A stretch of DNA of 64,000 nt from Antedon mediterranea (lineage: Eukaryota > Echinodermata > Crinoidea > Comatulida > Antedonidae), in NCBI RefSeq assembly GCF_964355755.1, contig NC_092680.1, positions 21,369,001 through 21,433,000 of the forward strand, written 5' to 3'. The translations under genes and the position numbers were made by a program. This document shows, one piece after another, positions 1-14,459 of the stretch; the first letter of the stretch is position 1; every line of letters starts with the position of its first letter. The notes under the pieces were generated by a model. That model was not told the origin of the DNA. It saw only the letters and a program-made list of their open reading frames with translations, and made no database searches.

Positions 1-853
<853 letters not shown>

Positions 854-912
854 CAACAATTTTGATATTCTTGTGTTTTGCATCCAACATTATGTTTTCC
901 ATCTTTAAATCT
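854..912 (-). CDS. Kinase exon 4: catalytic loop DLKMEN
   Basis: This is a 59-bp exon that is short but firmly placed. Its first base completes the Arg codon of HRD, and it then reads DLKMENIMLDAKHKNIKIV, ending with the G of the DFG aspartate codon. D136 is the catalytic base and N141 binds metal in this family. The acceptor is TTTTCAG|A and the donor is GTTG|GTATG, phase 1. It falls below usual open-frame length limits, so it is easily missed. It lies 27.5 kb from exon 3 but only 415 bp from exon 5. Confidence 0.9.
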
Positions 913-2313
913 CTGAAAATGAATTGAAAATGTTAGATGATCGCATTTGAAAACAAATCTTATCTAATATTTTCATCATGGCCATCCCATATCAACATGA
1001 ACATGGAACGTAGGGTTTCTTCTAGGTGACAAGATACTTAATTACACAAATTGACACACAAGAAAAGATCAAAAAGTTTTCAGCGGGACTCGGGAGATTG
1101 AATGTTATTGCTAATGATTTGATGACAATTCAACCTTCCAAATAATATCAAGTTTCAATAGAAAATCTGACTTGTTTAACACTAGGATTAATTACCAAAT
1201 CCCCGCCTAACTGAGCGTTCTGATAAACGTTTAATATTGAATATGAGGATGGCATATAACGAGGATCCCACGTGAAAACACAATACTCGTATATCGTGTG
1301 TCGTTACGTAGATTACAGACGTATTGTGACGTAGCCTGGTGATTTAAGAACGATTAATAAACGAATTATCATCTTGTATTTTGGAGCATCTCAACCGAGG
1401 ACACATCTCATTCAGGTTTTAGCGCAACTAGCCAAGGTCAAAGTTACATTTTGTATAGCTATACTTTTGCTCAGTTCTAAAGGAGACAGTACATATTTTC
1501 TCCTTCTAATCACACTATGCCGACCGTTAGTCTGAGTTCCAGAAAGGCGGAGTTAATTAATATTAGTAAAAAGATAAATATTTTGGGACATATGGCTACT
1601 ACTGTGGCTGGCACTACTACTTGGGCTTGTATTTTCAAAAATTGAAACTTCGACTGGTGGACTAACCTAAAAAAGACAATAAATACAGACTTGGAATGGC
1701 AATGTTAAAATCGTATCTCGACAGTTCTCTGTGTGCAAGCGTACCACATTTTCCCTCTTAAAAGATTATGTTTATGCCTTATATGTACGTTTATGTGCAA
1801 ACTCCATGATACTATCGACGTCTATGATAGTATTTAGGCCTATTAAATGTTAACATAATAATTACATGTTTCGTAATGTGTTATCAAAAGTACAGTGGCC
1901 TAAGAACTACCTGTCGCATCGTAATATTATCGGGAAAATTGAGATGTCAATCAACATGTCAATCAAAAAAATCCTTTAGATGTGAGAGATTATTTTTAAA
2001 TTGACCATCAAATCAAATCAAATGATTGAAAGACTGACCAGCACTGTCATGACCTTGTCAGTGTGCTGAACGTCCAAAGAGTATTACGCCCTCTATCTTT
2101 CGAATGTCACATTCGTATCGCATTTATATACTATACTGTTTAAACTCTCAATTACACAAAGATGCAATATGAAAATAGTCACTTATTACAACTGACATTA
2201 ACAATCCTACAAAAATATGATACAGAGTTAAAAATGTTGGTATTGTAACGACGTATGCGAGAAAAAAACCAAAGATTATGTTTTACTACTAATTACTATC
2301 AAAGTTAAAATTA

Positions 2314-2473
2314 AGCTCTGTCCACACTATCAAATTTTTTGTGCCAACAAAATGTGATGTGCCCATATATGGACATGATAATGTCATATCACTACCATAT
2401 TTAAGCATATCACTACCATATTTGGCCACATCACACTTTTTTGTCAAACTAGTTTGATAGTGTAGACAGAGCT
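2314..2473 (+). mobile_element. MITE family A copy 1
   Basis: It starts AGCTCTGTCCACACTATCAA and ends GTTTGATAGTGTAGACAGAG plus CT, an imperfect inverted repeat. Inside are two copies of ATATCACTACCATATTT. It is flanked on both sides by TTA (2311-2313 and 2474-2476), a 3-bp target duplication of the type made by PIF/Harbinger transposons. Confidence 0.85.
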
Positions 2474-2585
2474 TTACATTTCAATCTGTTGAAATACAAG
2501 TAAAAAACACACCCACTATTTATATAAAAAATCATTCACAAATTACAAATCTGTCTCCAATTGGATGTACGCACATTAATAAGAT

Positions 2586-2661
2586 GAACCAACAAATTAC
2601 CTGTCAGCAGCAACCTGGGTTTATGGAACCAACGAATTACCTGTCAGCAACAACCTGGGTT
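2586..2661. repeat. Short direct duplication
   Basis: ACCAAC(A/G)AATTACCTGTCAG, followed by CAACCTGGGTTT, occurs twice in 76 bp. Confidence 0.85.
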
Positions 2662-4406
2662 TCACTAATATGTTTCTCTATTGTCACTTAATCACGTTGT
2701 TAATTGACAACTGTTTGTTTAGATGGAAGGATTTATGGCATGGCTGATTGATGACCAACATTAATTAGTTAAGAAAGAGAAACTGTGTGTGCATTTATAT
2801 AAAATAAAAATGTCTACAGCGAATAAAAATAGATTGAGTCATGAGAAACAATCACGTGTTGTTCTGCTCACACATGTCCTAAATGTTAGTTTTATATTTG
2901 GCTTGTTTTATTCTGATCATATAATTTGGGTATTATTGATTGGCAAATTTGAGCTACGTTCACATTGAGCCCAGATTTCGATAAAAAAAACAAATAAACA
3001 TCGTGAAAATAGCGTATAGTATTGCGTTCACACGTCATTGACTCGTACCGGATCCCGTACGGATTTGATCCAGTGCGCGGATTCGACGGAGTGGTGTATC
3101 TAAAAATAGTACGGACTTTTCATGGGTCACCGGACAGGATCAAGACTTGATGTGAACTATTACATGTCAATGATTTCACATAACAAGTACAAGTGCACTT
3201 ATATACAGTACCTTGTAATTCTAAGAAACGAAAGAACGGAGCCTAACCTTGACATCTACAGGAATCCATAGCCTCAAGACCGGACTACTGCAATAGCATA
3301 ATTACTTTAATCAATCGAAGAAATCTTACACACAACTAAAAACGGAAGTATAAACAAGCGGTTCTCTTTGCCCAGTCCCGTAACGAATGATCCTATCCTA
3401 CTACTATCAAATAATCATTGAACATTCGTGTCTTTAAAATACAACAGTTACATTCCATCCATCAGCATCTTGTTGTTAGATTGCCTGGCTTGGACAATGT
3501 AGTTTAAATCAGAAAAACTCGAAGAAAAAAAACAAACATCGTTAAAACCACCGCGAAGTGTCAAGTGAAACCCGATATAAGACACCACCAACGGCTGAAT
3601 CAAGTCTTTGGACAAACTTCGGACAAAATCAGCAAATGTCCAAACACCATGGGGTTAAAAATGACCACAATATTTGTACCACCACCAGTGTCACCAAGGG
3701 CAATATTAACAGTATGGCGACAAGATCGTTGGCCATGAAAAGTACAGTCATTGTATTAAGCTTGGTTTAAATATGTAGATACTTTCATTCAACAAGTCAT
3801 CATAGTTTGGGACAGAGATGGGTGGTTACTGATTGCTTCTCGTTCATAATGGGATACATTTAAGAAGACAAATCAGCAGATATAGCTCCTCGAACTTTTC
3901 GTGTATGCGAGCAGTTGGAGTAGATCAGCGCCGAATTAGATCTTGCCGATTTTTTACACTAGTAATGCATACATTTTTAATTGTTGATTTTAAACTAAAT
4001 ATATGTTGGTAAACACATAGTTTTCTGTGTATTTACTATTTGTTGTTGGTTTAGGCACATCAATCGGTAAATCAACTCATGACGGCGAGGTCAGGGTCCA
4101 CAAATTATTTTCTCTACCCCCTGAAATCAAATGGTAAACACACATGGCCTATCAATGACTCCATACACACCTTTTGCTTTAGGTCCCTGGGCTATCACGA
4201 CTCAGCCTCGACCTACTACCTGCCTGTAACTTATTAAAATCATGTTTTGACCTGAGTTTGTATGTGATTATATGTCAAATTATTTGGTAACATTTTTAGC
4301 CAATATATCCGGTTTAATTACGGAGTTATAATTGAGAAATAGGTACACGTGGGAAAAAATATTCAGTATAATACTCACAATATATATATATTTGGCACCA
4401 TTATTT

Positions 4407-4545
4407 AAAGGTCTGTCTCCACTATCAAACCAAAGGTGTATGTGTTTAAATATGGTAGTGATAAGCTCAAATATGCATGGTAGTGATATGACCTCATATT
4501 GTCCATATGGGCTACAAACCGTAAAAAACTTCATATGGTATATCT
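4407..4545 (-). mobile_element. MITE family A copy 2, degraded
   Basis: The left end GGTCTGTCTCCACTATCAAA and two internal TGGTAGTGATA blocks are present in the reverse order to copy 1. The right inverted repeat is missing or unreadable, so this copy is truncated or badly worn. Open frames on both strands here follow the element. Confidence 0.65.
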
Positions 4546-5071
4546 TCTAATTTCACTATATTTGTATTGCATGAATAATTTTGATATTTTTTTATGTTAG
4601 TCATGTACGATGTGAGTAAAGATGTATAACTTCTTGCGAGGACCCCAGAAATGTAATGTTCTGCATTGACCAACTAGCGTAGCTGTTTAGCCTTGTCTTT
4701 TATATTAGTTTTTTTTTAATTATATATGACAGAAATTGAATATAAAAAAATGAAGTTAAATGATTATGTGAAAATACTAATAACAATGACGTCATTAGTA
4801 CTCCACTGAAGGTATCCATGATGATGGTGTAATCTACACTTTAATCAACAATGACGTCATTTATGATAGCGAGAACAAAACTATAACGGCGGGAGGCAGT
4901 GAAGGTTTATTATGTTAGCAGAACAGTCGCCAAGCACACCCATCTCCAGCTGAGTGCATGGGTTCCACACTGGTTGCACATACCTGTCGACTCTGCTAGT
5001 ACAATGTGTGTGACCGAAGAAAATAATGCCGCGAACAATAATCAATTGCGTGTACTGTATATTGTTAGTAA

Positions 5072-5224
5072 AGCTCTGTCTATACTATCAAGCTTTATGT
5101 GACAATGTGATGTACCCATATGAACACGATGATGTCATATCACTACCATATTTAAGCATATTACTACCATATTTAGGTACGTCACATTTGTTTGTCAAAC
5201 TAGTTTGATAGTGTAGACAGAGCT
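5072..5224 (+). mobile_element. MITE family A copy 3
   Basis: Both ends are intact, AGCTCTGTCTATACTATCAA at left and TTTGATAGTGTAGACAGAGC at right. The flanks are TAA at 5069-5071 and TAA at 5225-5227, a perfect 3-bp duplication. Confidence 0.88.
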
Positions 5225-5659
5225 TAAGTTACAAACCACCTCACATAGGAATATTATTCAATTCAAGATTGCCAGAAGAAAAGCATTAATATAAGTCAAT
5301 CAAAGACCCAACGTAACCACCGTGGAGTTCTACACAAACTATAAAAAAAAATAACATACGTCGTTTTATTTTCGGCCACCAAAAAACGAGACCTACATTA
5401 GCTACACGCAAACCAACCAGAGCACCTCTTTCAAAGTTATAATTGGAACAGCGATTCGCGTGGGAGATCCCCACAGACTGTTAATTCAATACTCAATCCC
5501 ATCTCGCCTGTCTAGTGTACAGATAATAAAAGTAAAGACTTTGATAAATTGCGCCCTTTTGGCCCTTAAAGTAACTACTACACCAGGTTTGTGCGGCGTA
5601 TGCCAGCTCTGTGGATATTGTATAGTAAAAATGTACACACTGTGTGTAACGAAACAGAC

Positions 5660-5990
5660 GAGGGTTGTGACAACGACGATGATGATGATGACACAAGACT
5701 ATACGATGCATCCATAATTATTGGTGCCATTGATGACAAAGACGACGACGGTATGATGGCATCCATTACGACTGTGGGGCATCCATGACGAGATTGGTGC
5801 CATACAATGACGACGACGGTATAATGTATGATGACATCCGCTACGAAGGTGAGGAAACCATGACGATAGTGCCATTAATTGCGACGACGTGTGACGGTAT
5901 GATGATATTCACTATACGGTAAGGCATCCATGAAAAGGGTGATGACGATAACGGTATTCGTGGCGACCGTGGTTAAATCCATGATAAATA
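5660..5990. repeat. Degenerate GACGATGATG-rich stretch
   Basis: Words such as GACGACGACGGTATGATG and GCATCCATGACG recur irregularly. It looks like an old microsatellite with scattered larger duplications. Confidence 0.6.
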
Positions 5991-6424
5991 TGCATTTTAT
6001 AGGCATCGATCATTTATCATCGTCGTCAATCAAAATAATTAGACTAAGTTCGAATCCAGTAACCTGGTTTCGTCGGCTGAATTTAATTGTTGACAACACA
6101 ATATGCGAATCTCTTTGCCACACAATGTGAAATTTCAATAGATTTGAATAGTTTTGGTAAAATAGCAACAGACCAACTTGAAGCAGCAATAAATTATCTA
6201 ATTTGTTTTGACATAGTTTTGTACATCTTGTTAATGGCTTGTAAATTAGGACAGGTATGGGTAAAAATGTGTCTTGGCTGTTTCCGGCCTCTGCTGTCGG
6301 CTGGTGGTCATTGTTTGATAATAAATTACATAATTACACCCATTCATCATAATAAAAGTGGTGCACATAATAAATGTGTTAAATGTTACATATGGGAAGA
6401 TATCTGTGACTGTCTATTTCCGAA

Positions 6425-6631
6425 AAGCGTGGTTCCCGCTAGCGACGTAACGTGACGCAACGACGTATCGACGCAAAGTGCTGTATCACAAGTGGGAACC
6501 GACGACGCAACAGTGCTGCAAACACCGTAGGTTTGATTTCACGCAGGCGGGGGCAAACACAATTATTAAAAGGGCATTTTCTTACGTTGCGTAGGTTGTG
6601 TTACGTTGCGTCGCTAGTGAGAATCACGCTA
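6425..6631. mobile_element. MITE family B copy 1
   Basis: It starts AGCGTGGTTCCCGCTAGCGA and ends GCGTCGCTAGTGAGAATCAC plus GCT, a long imperfect inverted repeat rich in ACGCAACG words. The end of a weak open frame at 6087-6455 overlaps it. Confidence 0.75.
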
Positions 6632-7157
6632 AACGTGAAATACGAACACATTAGCTGTTGACATTTTTATGGCAAAAATCTATAAATAGAAAAGGTAATT
6701 ATTAACACAACTTGTTAAAAACATTTCTCGGAAACATTATATGAATACATTATATATGAATAATGTTACACATACTGTCAATCGTCAAATCACCTGTTTA
6801 GATTTTTCCCGTACATGCTTTCAGTGTGACGATGATAAACCTTGAAATGATATCGTACCGACCGAAACCTTACGTTATTATTCTCCCGATTACAGTTCGA
6901 AACCGTATCAATAGACAACGTCTGTGTTTTAGAATAGTTATGGCTTATATTTACGCTAAATACAATCCCTTAAAACCCCTTGAACGCATTCATTCTATAC
7001 CGCGCAGTTATCACCTCTCTTCCTGTTTGGTTTCAATACAATTGTAATCGGTTTTACAGCTTGAATTAATTATTATTTCCTCCTTCTAGTCTATTTCATA
7101 ATAAACATCCGATTGATTAGATAGTTCAATAAATTATGGAATACTTTAAGTACACTA

Positions 7158-7270
7158 GCTTAAGTTTGGTTTCCAATGGGACGCGACTCATGCAATATTG
7201 ATCAAACAAATCCAACGGATTAGCCATCACTTGTGATTGGTCAAATGACTTGCGTTGCGCGCACGAATTG
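7158..7270. mobile_element. MITE family B copy 2, partial
   Basis: AGCTTAAGTTTGGTTTCCAA and later CTTGTGATTGGTCAAATGAC with TTGCGTTGCGCGCACG match family B. The far end is missing. Confidence 0.6.
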
Positions 7271-7424
7271 CCTTATATACATCCTATACAACGTTAGGTG
7301 TAAATGTACAAAGGTGTAAAAGTAAAAATACGCATACTAAGCACTCACACGTATGACGTAAGGCTGGCGTACTACCTGTGAACTACGCCACGTCCTTGAT
7401 GTTACGTAAAGCTACATGACATTA

Positions 7425-7584
7425 GGCTCTGTCTGTACTATCAAACCTTACGGTGACAAAAACAATGGATGTACCCATGGGCATGATCATGTCATATCAC
7501 TACCATGTTTGAGCATATCACTACCATATTTAGGCACATATAACTTTTTTTTTATCAAACTAGTTTGATAGTGTAGACTGAGCT
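7425..7584 (+). mobile_element. MITE family A copy 4
   Basis: The left end is GGCTCTGTCTGTACTATCAA and the right end is TTTGATAGTGTAGACTGAGC. Flanking TTA occurs at 7422-7424 and 7585-7587. The internal ATATCACTACCAT blocks are kept. Confidence 0.87.
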
Positions 7585-9165
7585 TTAGTTCCACCTGGTG
7601 TAATCTAGACCATAATTAGGCAGGCTAAACTCATATTATGTGAAGGCTACTGTGCTGGACTTGAACCCTGAGCTTTTAAGTAAGTGCTAACTTGTCCGGA
7701 AATCTATTAATTCTGATGGGAATAATATGACGTCTGCAATAATTGATCAACAAGTGTTTTATTTTTTACAGGGTGTATATATATTTTATATATTTTATTT
7801 CAGTATCTTTTATTCATCAAGTATATACATAAAACAATTCATGGCAGTATAAACTGAATTGCGAACTAAGTAGTTAAAAACATTATACAAAATATACAGA
7901 ATTAAACAAAATGAGTATATAGGTCATTGGTCAATTTTCGTACAGTCATGTTTACAATACAGACTATAGTCTACCTTTGAAATAGAGTAAACTATTAGAG
8001 TAGGAGTGGCCTAAGCCTGTGGATATGGAAGGCAGGAACCTCAAAATCGGTACAAAGACACCGCCAATACTTTGAAGGGTACAGTACGTTAAAAATACGC
8101 GAATGTCTCCTTTAACTCGTTCTTGGTAGGATCACACGTAACCGCAAGATACGGATGAAATACGCTGCACGAGCGCACGTAATAATAGTTTATGCACAAT
8201 CTAGCAAAAATAATAGTAACACAAAATAGTGCATTAGCTAAATAAAGCAAGCCCATCTGTAGGCGTATTATTCACACAAAATCCTATTGCATATCCTTAG
8301 AGCATTTCACATGCAGTTAAAGAAAAAAAAGATTTATTTTGACGTTTCCTGGGCTACCTGCCAGAAAAGTTCAAGCCTGAATTGAAGAAGAATGCAAGTA
8401 TAGTTTATCTATTGATGAATGCTTATCGCACACGCCGGGCACGCGAGTGTCCTCACCGGAAACGGATACGACGGGAAGCCTCATGGGCGTACATCCGAGG
8501 TCGCGACTACATTTCGCAAACACCTCTTTTAGTGAGTTCTGTACGAGATTGATAACACAGGTAAAAAAAAACCAGTTTCTTGGTAAGATGTAATTAAGAA
8601 AAATATAAAACTTGAATTGATTATATGAGGTGCCTAAATATACTATCAAAGACAAGCAATACATTTAATTTATGGCCTACAAGCGGCTGACATAACATGG
8701 TGGTGCTTCAAAAGATAATTGCACCACCCTCGGACATTAATGGTAGAATAGGCTTATTTAAAGATCAGGAAATACTATGCCAGTTATAATTCATTCGAAA
8801 ACTTTGTATTAGGAAAAAAATATGAATATTGTCGATGTGAAGGTGATAAGGACGAACGTGTTGTGAGGAATTCTTCATTAGGTGATAAATAATGTTTGGC
8901 GCCCTCATGGTAAAAGTTTTGGTATTTATAATATTAAATAATGTATACATTTATATAAAATCAATATACAAACTATACCATTGAACGTGATGAACAAAAA
9001 CTAAATTCTCGATCAAACACTGATTTAAGTCTATCCCGTCAGTACAATCAACATAATAGGCGGATACACTAGAAACGTCTACAATGCAACAGATGGGACA
9101 TTTAGGTTCAGATTCTAATTTTGTCACCCTCTATTTCAAAACCGTCTTGTTATTTTCCTAAAATA

Positions 9166-10006
9166 TGTTTAGGGTGGTCGTTAGGAACAGGCTAGGAGTA
9201 GGAGAATGTGTTATGTTTGGGTATGTACGTACAAGCTATCTTAGTTTAAGGCGGTCGTGTTGGGGGTACATTGAAACAGTGGAGTAATGTGTTATGTTAA
9301 GTTGATATTAAGCCTACGTACACGCTATCTTAGTTTAGGGTGGTCGTGTTGGGGGTACATTGAAACAGTGGAGTAATGTGTTATGTTTGGGTATGTACGT
9401 ACAAGCTATCTTAGTTTAAGGCGGTCGTGTTGGGGGTACATTGAAACAGTGGAGTAATGTGTTATGTTAAGTTGATATTAAGCCTACGTACACGCTATCT
9501 TAGTTTAGGGTGGTCGTGTTGGGGGTACATTGAAACAGTGGAGTAATGTGTTATGTTAAGTTGATATTAAGCCTACGTACAAGCAATCTTAGTTTAAGGT
9601 GGTCGTGTTGGGGGTACATTGAAACAGTGGAGTAATGTGTTATGTTAAGTTGATATTAAGCCTACGTACAAGCAATCTTAGTTTAAGGTGGTCGTGTTGG
9701 GGGTACATTGAAACAGTGGAGTAATGTGTTATGTTAAGTTGATATTAAGCCTACGTACAAGCAATCTTAGTTTAAGGTGGTCGTGTTGGGGGTACATTGA
9801 AACAGTGGAGTAATGTGTTATGTTAAGTTGATATTAAGCCTACGTACACGCTATCTTAGTTTAGGGTGGTCGTGTTGGGGGTACATTGAAACAGTGGAGT
9901 AATGTGTTATGTTAAGTTGATATTAAGCCTACGTACACGCTATCTTAGTTTAGGGTGGTCGTGTTGGGAGTACTTTAAAGAAGTTGTGTAATGTGTTATG
10001 TAAAGA
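9166..10006. repeat. 89-bp tandem array, about ten units
   Basis: Units beginning GG(T/C)GGTCGTG start at 9173, 9250, 9339, 9420, 9509, 9598, 9687, 9776, 9865 and 9954. The spacing is 89 bp except 77 and 81 where the TTAAGTTGATATTAAGCC part is replaced by TTTGGGTATG. Units are almost identical apart from CACGCTATCT against CAAGCAATCT. Confidence 0.95.
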
Positions 10007-10460
10007 TATTTCATAAAGTGTTTGCATCAAGGAAGTGTTACGGGAATTCAAGAATACCTATCCCAAGTTTACCTCTTATCGTATACCCAGGTCTTGTGTA
10101 TCGTAACCACAAATTCATCAATCAAAATAACAAACAAGTTTACAATAAAACACAATATTACAATCAAAGTGACCACCAATATCCGCATATTCGACAATCC
10201 CTTTCCGGTTGTTGATACACGAACACAGAGTTCTTTGCCAAGGATAAGGTATACCATCTTTCACTACGTTCTAGTTGTTGTCCCTTGATAATAATTATTC
10301 CTGTGTTGTTTTCATCATTTTTTGGGTTGCCCTGACCAGTACTCTGTTATGGATTAAGTAGTAGGACTGTGATCGTCTATGCGACAAAATAGGGGTGTTC
10401 AGACGTACATCGTAAGGCTGCCTACGCCTTTGCATGTAAACTAGGTAGTGGCGTTATTAA

Positions 10461-10619
10461 AGCCTGGTTCCCTTTTAGGACGTAAGGCAAGGACGTAGAC
10501 GCAATGCAAGCGAGTTGACCAATCACACACGACTGTTCGTATAATCCATCACTTGAGATTGGTCAAATCACTTTACGTTGCGTTACGTCCTTGCGTTGCG
10601 TCCTAGTGGAAACCAAGCT
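10461..10619. mobile_element. MITE family B copy 3
   Basis: This is a near-complete copy, with left end AGCCTGGTTCCCTTTTAGGA and right end CCTAGTGGAAACCAAGCT. The flanks are TAA at 10458-10460 and 10620-10622. The centre contains GTTGACCAATCACACACGAC facing GAGATTGGTCAAAT, so the arms each carry a CCAAT box. Confidence 0.87.
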
Positions 10620-11417
10620 TAACGCTCACTACGCTCATTGGCGACTTAAAGTTGCCTACTTCAAAATCGTTATTTAAATTTTCTCACATTAGTGATGATG
10701 ATGAACATTCGGATGTGGCCATATTGATAAATTTCAAATATTTGGTTATTTTGAATTGTCTCCCGTAGAGTGAACACTTACGATATCGTTTGTCAGTAGC
10801 CAGAAGGAACAAATTCAAACGTAAACCTAAATATTAGTTGACCTTAAACGCCTGGGTCGAGTGCCCAGCACGATAAGTATTCTGAAATATACCAGACTGA
10901 TTTTATATGCAAAATCATCTATCTAGAAAAACAAACAGTCTCGTTAGCTTCTCATACCTGGCCTAGGAAAATAGATAACATTCAAAATACGACTCGTCCT
11001 CCCGTCGCGTGACCCGGCAATTCGGCCTTGAATCTTCACTTTACCCTGAAATGCGGGCTAAATATTTAGAAGTATCGGCGTCGTAACACTGTTGCTGTTG
11101 CTTCGTATGTCATTACTAATAATGTGTTATTCATAAAGAAATATGCGATATTAAATCACCTTTATTAATATCACTACAGCTGATGAACTAAATGGAACCG
11201 ATTGTAGGTACCGATAATGAGACTAACGAGTGGTTTGCGGTATTATTTGATTGAACCCATGACCTGCCTAATAATGATGCCTCGATAGCATAAGAAACGA
11301 ACATACAGAGTGGAGTATGAACAAGAAATATTGTCAGTATCAGTATTATTTTGAAAAACTGCTCAATATGGAATCACTGTCTATCTATATTTCCCTTTTC
11401 TCATCACTATTCTGTAT

Positions 11418-11520
11418 TTTTTTTCATTTCATTTCATTTCATTTAATTCAATATCATCATCGCAGCCTTAGCTGAATTACAAAGATATTTACATTTTCTC
11501 AATATTAAAATTTGTATAAA
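11418..11520 (-). mobile_element. Probable retroelement tail on the minus strand
   Basis: On the minus strand TGTAATTCAGCTAAGGCTGC is followed by a pentamer run of AAATG. The end matches the (AAATG)n tail type seen at 24361-24380. Confidence 0.4.
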
Positions 11521-11651
11521 AGTATAAAACCAATGAATATATATAAAAAAGGAGGCAATTTACACAAGAAATACAATACAGGAACATTCAAAAAGTTTAG
11601 CTTAAAATATTAAAATAGAAAAAAAACACCTAAAAGCACCAATAAGAATAT

Positions 11652-11766
11652 ACATATACACACACTAGTACATACTAGTACATACATATACACACACTAG
11701 TACATACTAGTACATACATATACACACACTAGTACATACTAGTACATACATATACACACACTAGTA
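11652..11766. repeat. 32-bp tandem repeat, 3.6 units
   Basis: The unit contains CATATACACACACTAGTACA followed by TACTAGTACATA. It lies within the stretch following a retroelement tail. Confidence 0.9.
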
Positions 11767-11811
11767 TCTAATCAGTATTAACCCGTGATTCATGTTATGA
11801 AGAAATAATGG

Positions 11812-11950
11812 TAATGATGATGATGATAATGATGATGACGTTGATTGCGTTGATGACGTCGAAAATGATGATGATATTATTGTTGATGACAATAATGATG
11901 ATGACAATAATGATGATGATGATGGTGATGATGATGATGATAATGATGAC
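11812..11950. repeat. ATG-type trinucleotide microsatellite
   Basis: Imperfect GATGAT and AATGATGATG runs occur here, interrupted by GATGACGTTGATTGCG. Confidence 0.9.
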
Positions 11951-14459
11951 GTACCACGTCTTCTTCAAGAGCTACAAATAATTTATGTTTTATGTAATTA
12001 TCTCGTGATCTATATTTTAGATTGCTGAAATTCAGAGCACGTTTTGAAATGTATCATTATTTATAATTATGTACAATAACTTTCGTACAGACCACGTGAT
12101 AATTGAAAACGAGCTGTCGTCTAACATAAGCTTATTTTAATATAATACATAGATATAATAATATAGTTGCATGGTTGTACAAAATACAGCCGCTTAACAG
12201 TTATACAATCATAATGTCACCAAGTTCATCGTCGATTCATTCCATCTCATCCATCCCATAATTTACACTAAACGCATTGTATCATTAACATATAGTTATA
12301 ATTATTGATCATCGGAATAAATCAACCTTAATTCACTACTGGTTTTTAGCTTTTTGAGCCCTATAGTCAATTACCAATAAAAAAAAAACTATTACTTTAG
12401 TCGGTACAAAAAAAGATCCACGTCATCTTTTAAAAATTAAATTGCATCGCTTGAGGGCAATATGACGTCACAATAATTTAACTACCGTACCTGTACATTT
12501 TATCTTGTACAAAAATGACGACATTTGATATGAAAAACTGTCTTCAATTAGGAATTAATTGGTAACCTTGTAAAGGTAGTATTAGATTAAATTGTATTAC
12601 TAGAAAATGGAATAAAAATGTCGCTGATACTCAACCCCCTGCGCGTTTGCAATTTATAGTGTGAAAGGTTATTAATTATCTTAGGTGGGTGTTCAGACGC
12701 TAATTATCGTTTAATGTCATCTGTATTTACAACGGGTGAAAACATTTGCTATGAATCAAAGGAATTAACATAGCTAAACGTACAGTGCGTACGGACTCTA
12801 AATATGTAAATGATATTACTGTATAAAATGGTCCTATTACAAAAAAGTCACCTATACAAAAAGTCAGAAAATAAAAGGTAAATAAGTCAAATCAGGCTCA
12901 ACATGAAATAGGATTGAGTTTTTAGCCACCAGCTCAAATGGAAAGTCGTGGTAGCCTACAAAAAACATGCTGTAAATAAAGGAAAGTCGCAAGCGTACTA
13001 ATAGTAAAACCTGCTCAGAAAGAGAACATGTTATGCTCACTGGTAGCGTTCCATATTCTATAATCATTCTATCTTGTTAATTGTGACGTATTTATACTTA
13101 AAGGTATTTTCATTTACTGCTATATGTATTTCATTAGGGTTCGTTTTTAATACTCTAATCCCAGAAATGTCCTGTTGCTAATCAAATCAGTCACGTGTTA
13201 TCATTGGTGTCAATAAATGGCGCTAGCAACTGTTTCTGTTTACACGACACATATAATCGTTATACGACGCTCGAAGCGTGATACATTGTCGTGTGAACGC
13301 GAGGTTCTCACCCTCCCGTCGACACACCATGGCGTAAGTGTGTTGCTTTAGTTTCCATCCGGAGGGATATTTTAACCAAATATATTATTAGTTTCACGTC
13401 GCGCGGGCCTAATATCGAAAGCTATCTTGTCGCAGACTGTGTGGTCCCGTGGGTGAGTCATAGTATGGTGAGAAGATCAGGTAAATGTTGCTAAAGATAT
13501 CATTATCATTTTAATACTCATCGATTCTATCCGATTGCCGGCGGCAAATTAACTCGGATTTGTACTTTCTAAACATTCTGAAAGCTGATTCGCCAAAGTT
13601 GTTATGACAACAAACGTCTATGTATACCCAAAGGTTGATTTTTTTACATTATTGATAATTACTTGATAATGAAGATATATCGTTTGACTGACAGTATCAC
13701 GTGACTATGTTTAATTAATAAGCATAGATAAGTATCTTGTTAAGTAGGTCATCCATGATAGGTGCTTGTTATGAAGACATAAAAAATAAAAAATAAATGT
13801 ACGGTAACAATCGTTGTATAGTTGCTATGGTGACAATACGCACGGCCTGATATCAAATTTAACAGAAGAAAAGTGCGCATGTGTATTAAACAGTGTCCAG
13901 TAACATTATGATATTAATTATCTTTATAATGTTTGTTTCGAATATACTTGAATTGTTGAAATTTCGTGTTTGTCGTTCTATTTGGTATAATGTATATTTT
14001 TAATGGCCTACATTGTCGACAACCCCTCTGGCGTGTATTTGGCCGTCCAACAGCGAATGCCTTCCTCCCGTCACCAATTTATGTATTGGTATTCATGATG
14101 GGTTAGATTAAAATGGGTGTTTTTCTATACAGTACAAATGTATTAATGGCTCAGATCTTGTCAATCAGTGAGACCAAATACCTGCTCAATTGTGACTTTT
14201 ATGACGATAATTAGACAACTATAGGCCACCCATGTATCCAGGAACCCACACTGTGACGAAATACACATCAACGTGGCAGCCAAACAAACACCATCCAACA
14301 CTAGAAAAACATAACCAAATACACGTGAAAGAAATCATCTTGTAAAGGGTGAGAGCCCGCGAAGATCTTACAACAAGACGATGCCTAATAAATACCCTAT
14401 GGGATGCAGAATACGGGATAGAAATCGAAAACTACTCTGAAGCCGACATGACAGGATGA

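Noticed and set aside
2945-3175. Possible further MITE with GTTCACA near both ends
   Set aside because: Only a 7-bp match between the ends (TTCACAT), no target duplication and no second copy in the window.
3558-3770. 70-codon plus-strand frame
   Set aside because: The frame starts at a GTG, shows no domain and no splice context, and is of a length expected by chance.
6087-6455. 122-codon plus-strand frame
   Set aside because: It is the longest frame outside arrays, but it has no recognisable domain, ends inside a family B MITE and has AT-rich codon use like its surroundings.
10457-10622. TTAA target site for family B (piggyBac-like)
   Set aside because: TTAA at this copy is not repeated at others. 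TAA on both sides fits copies at 10461, 28008 and 53322 better.
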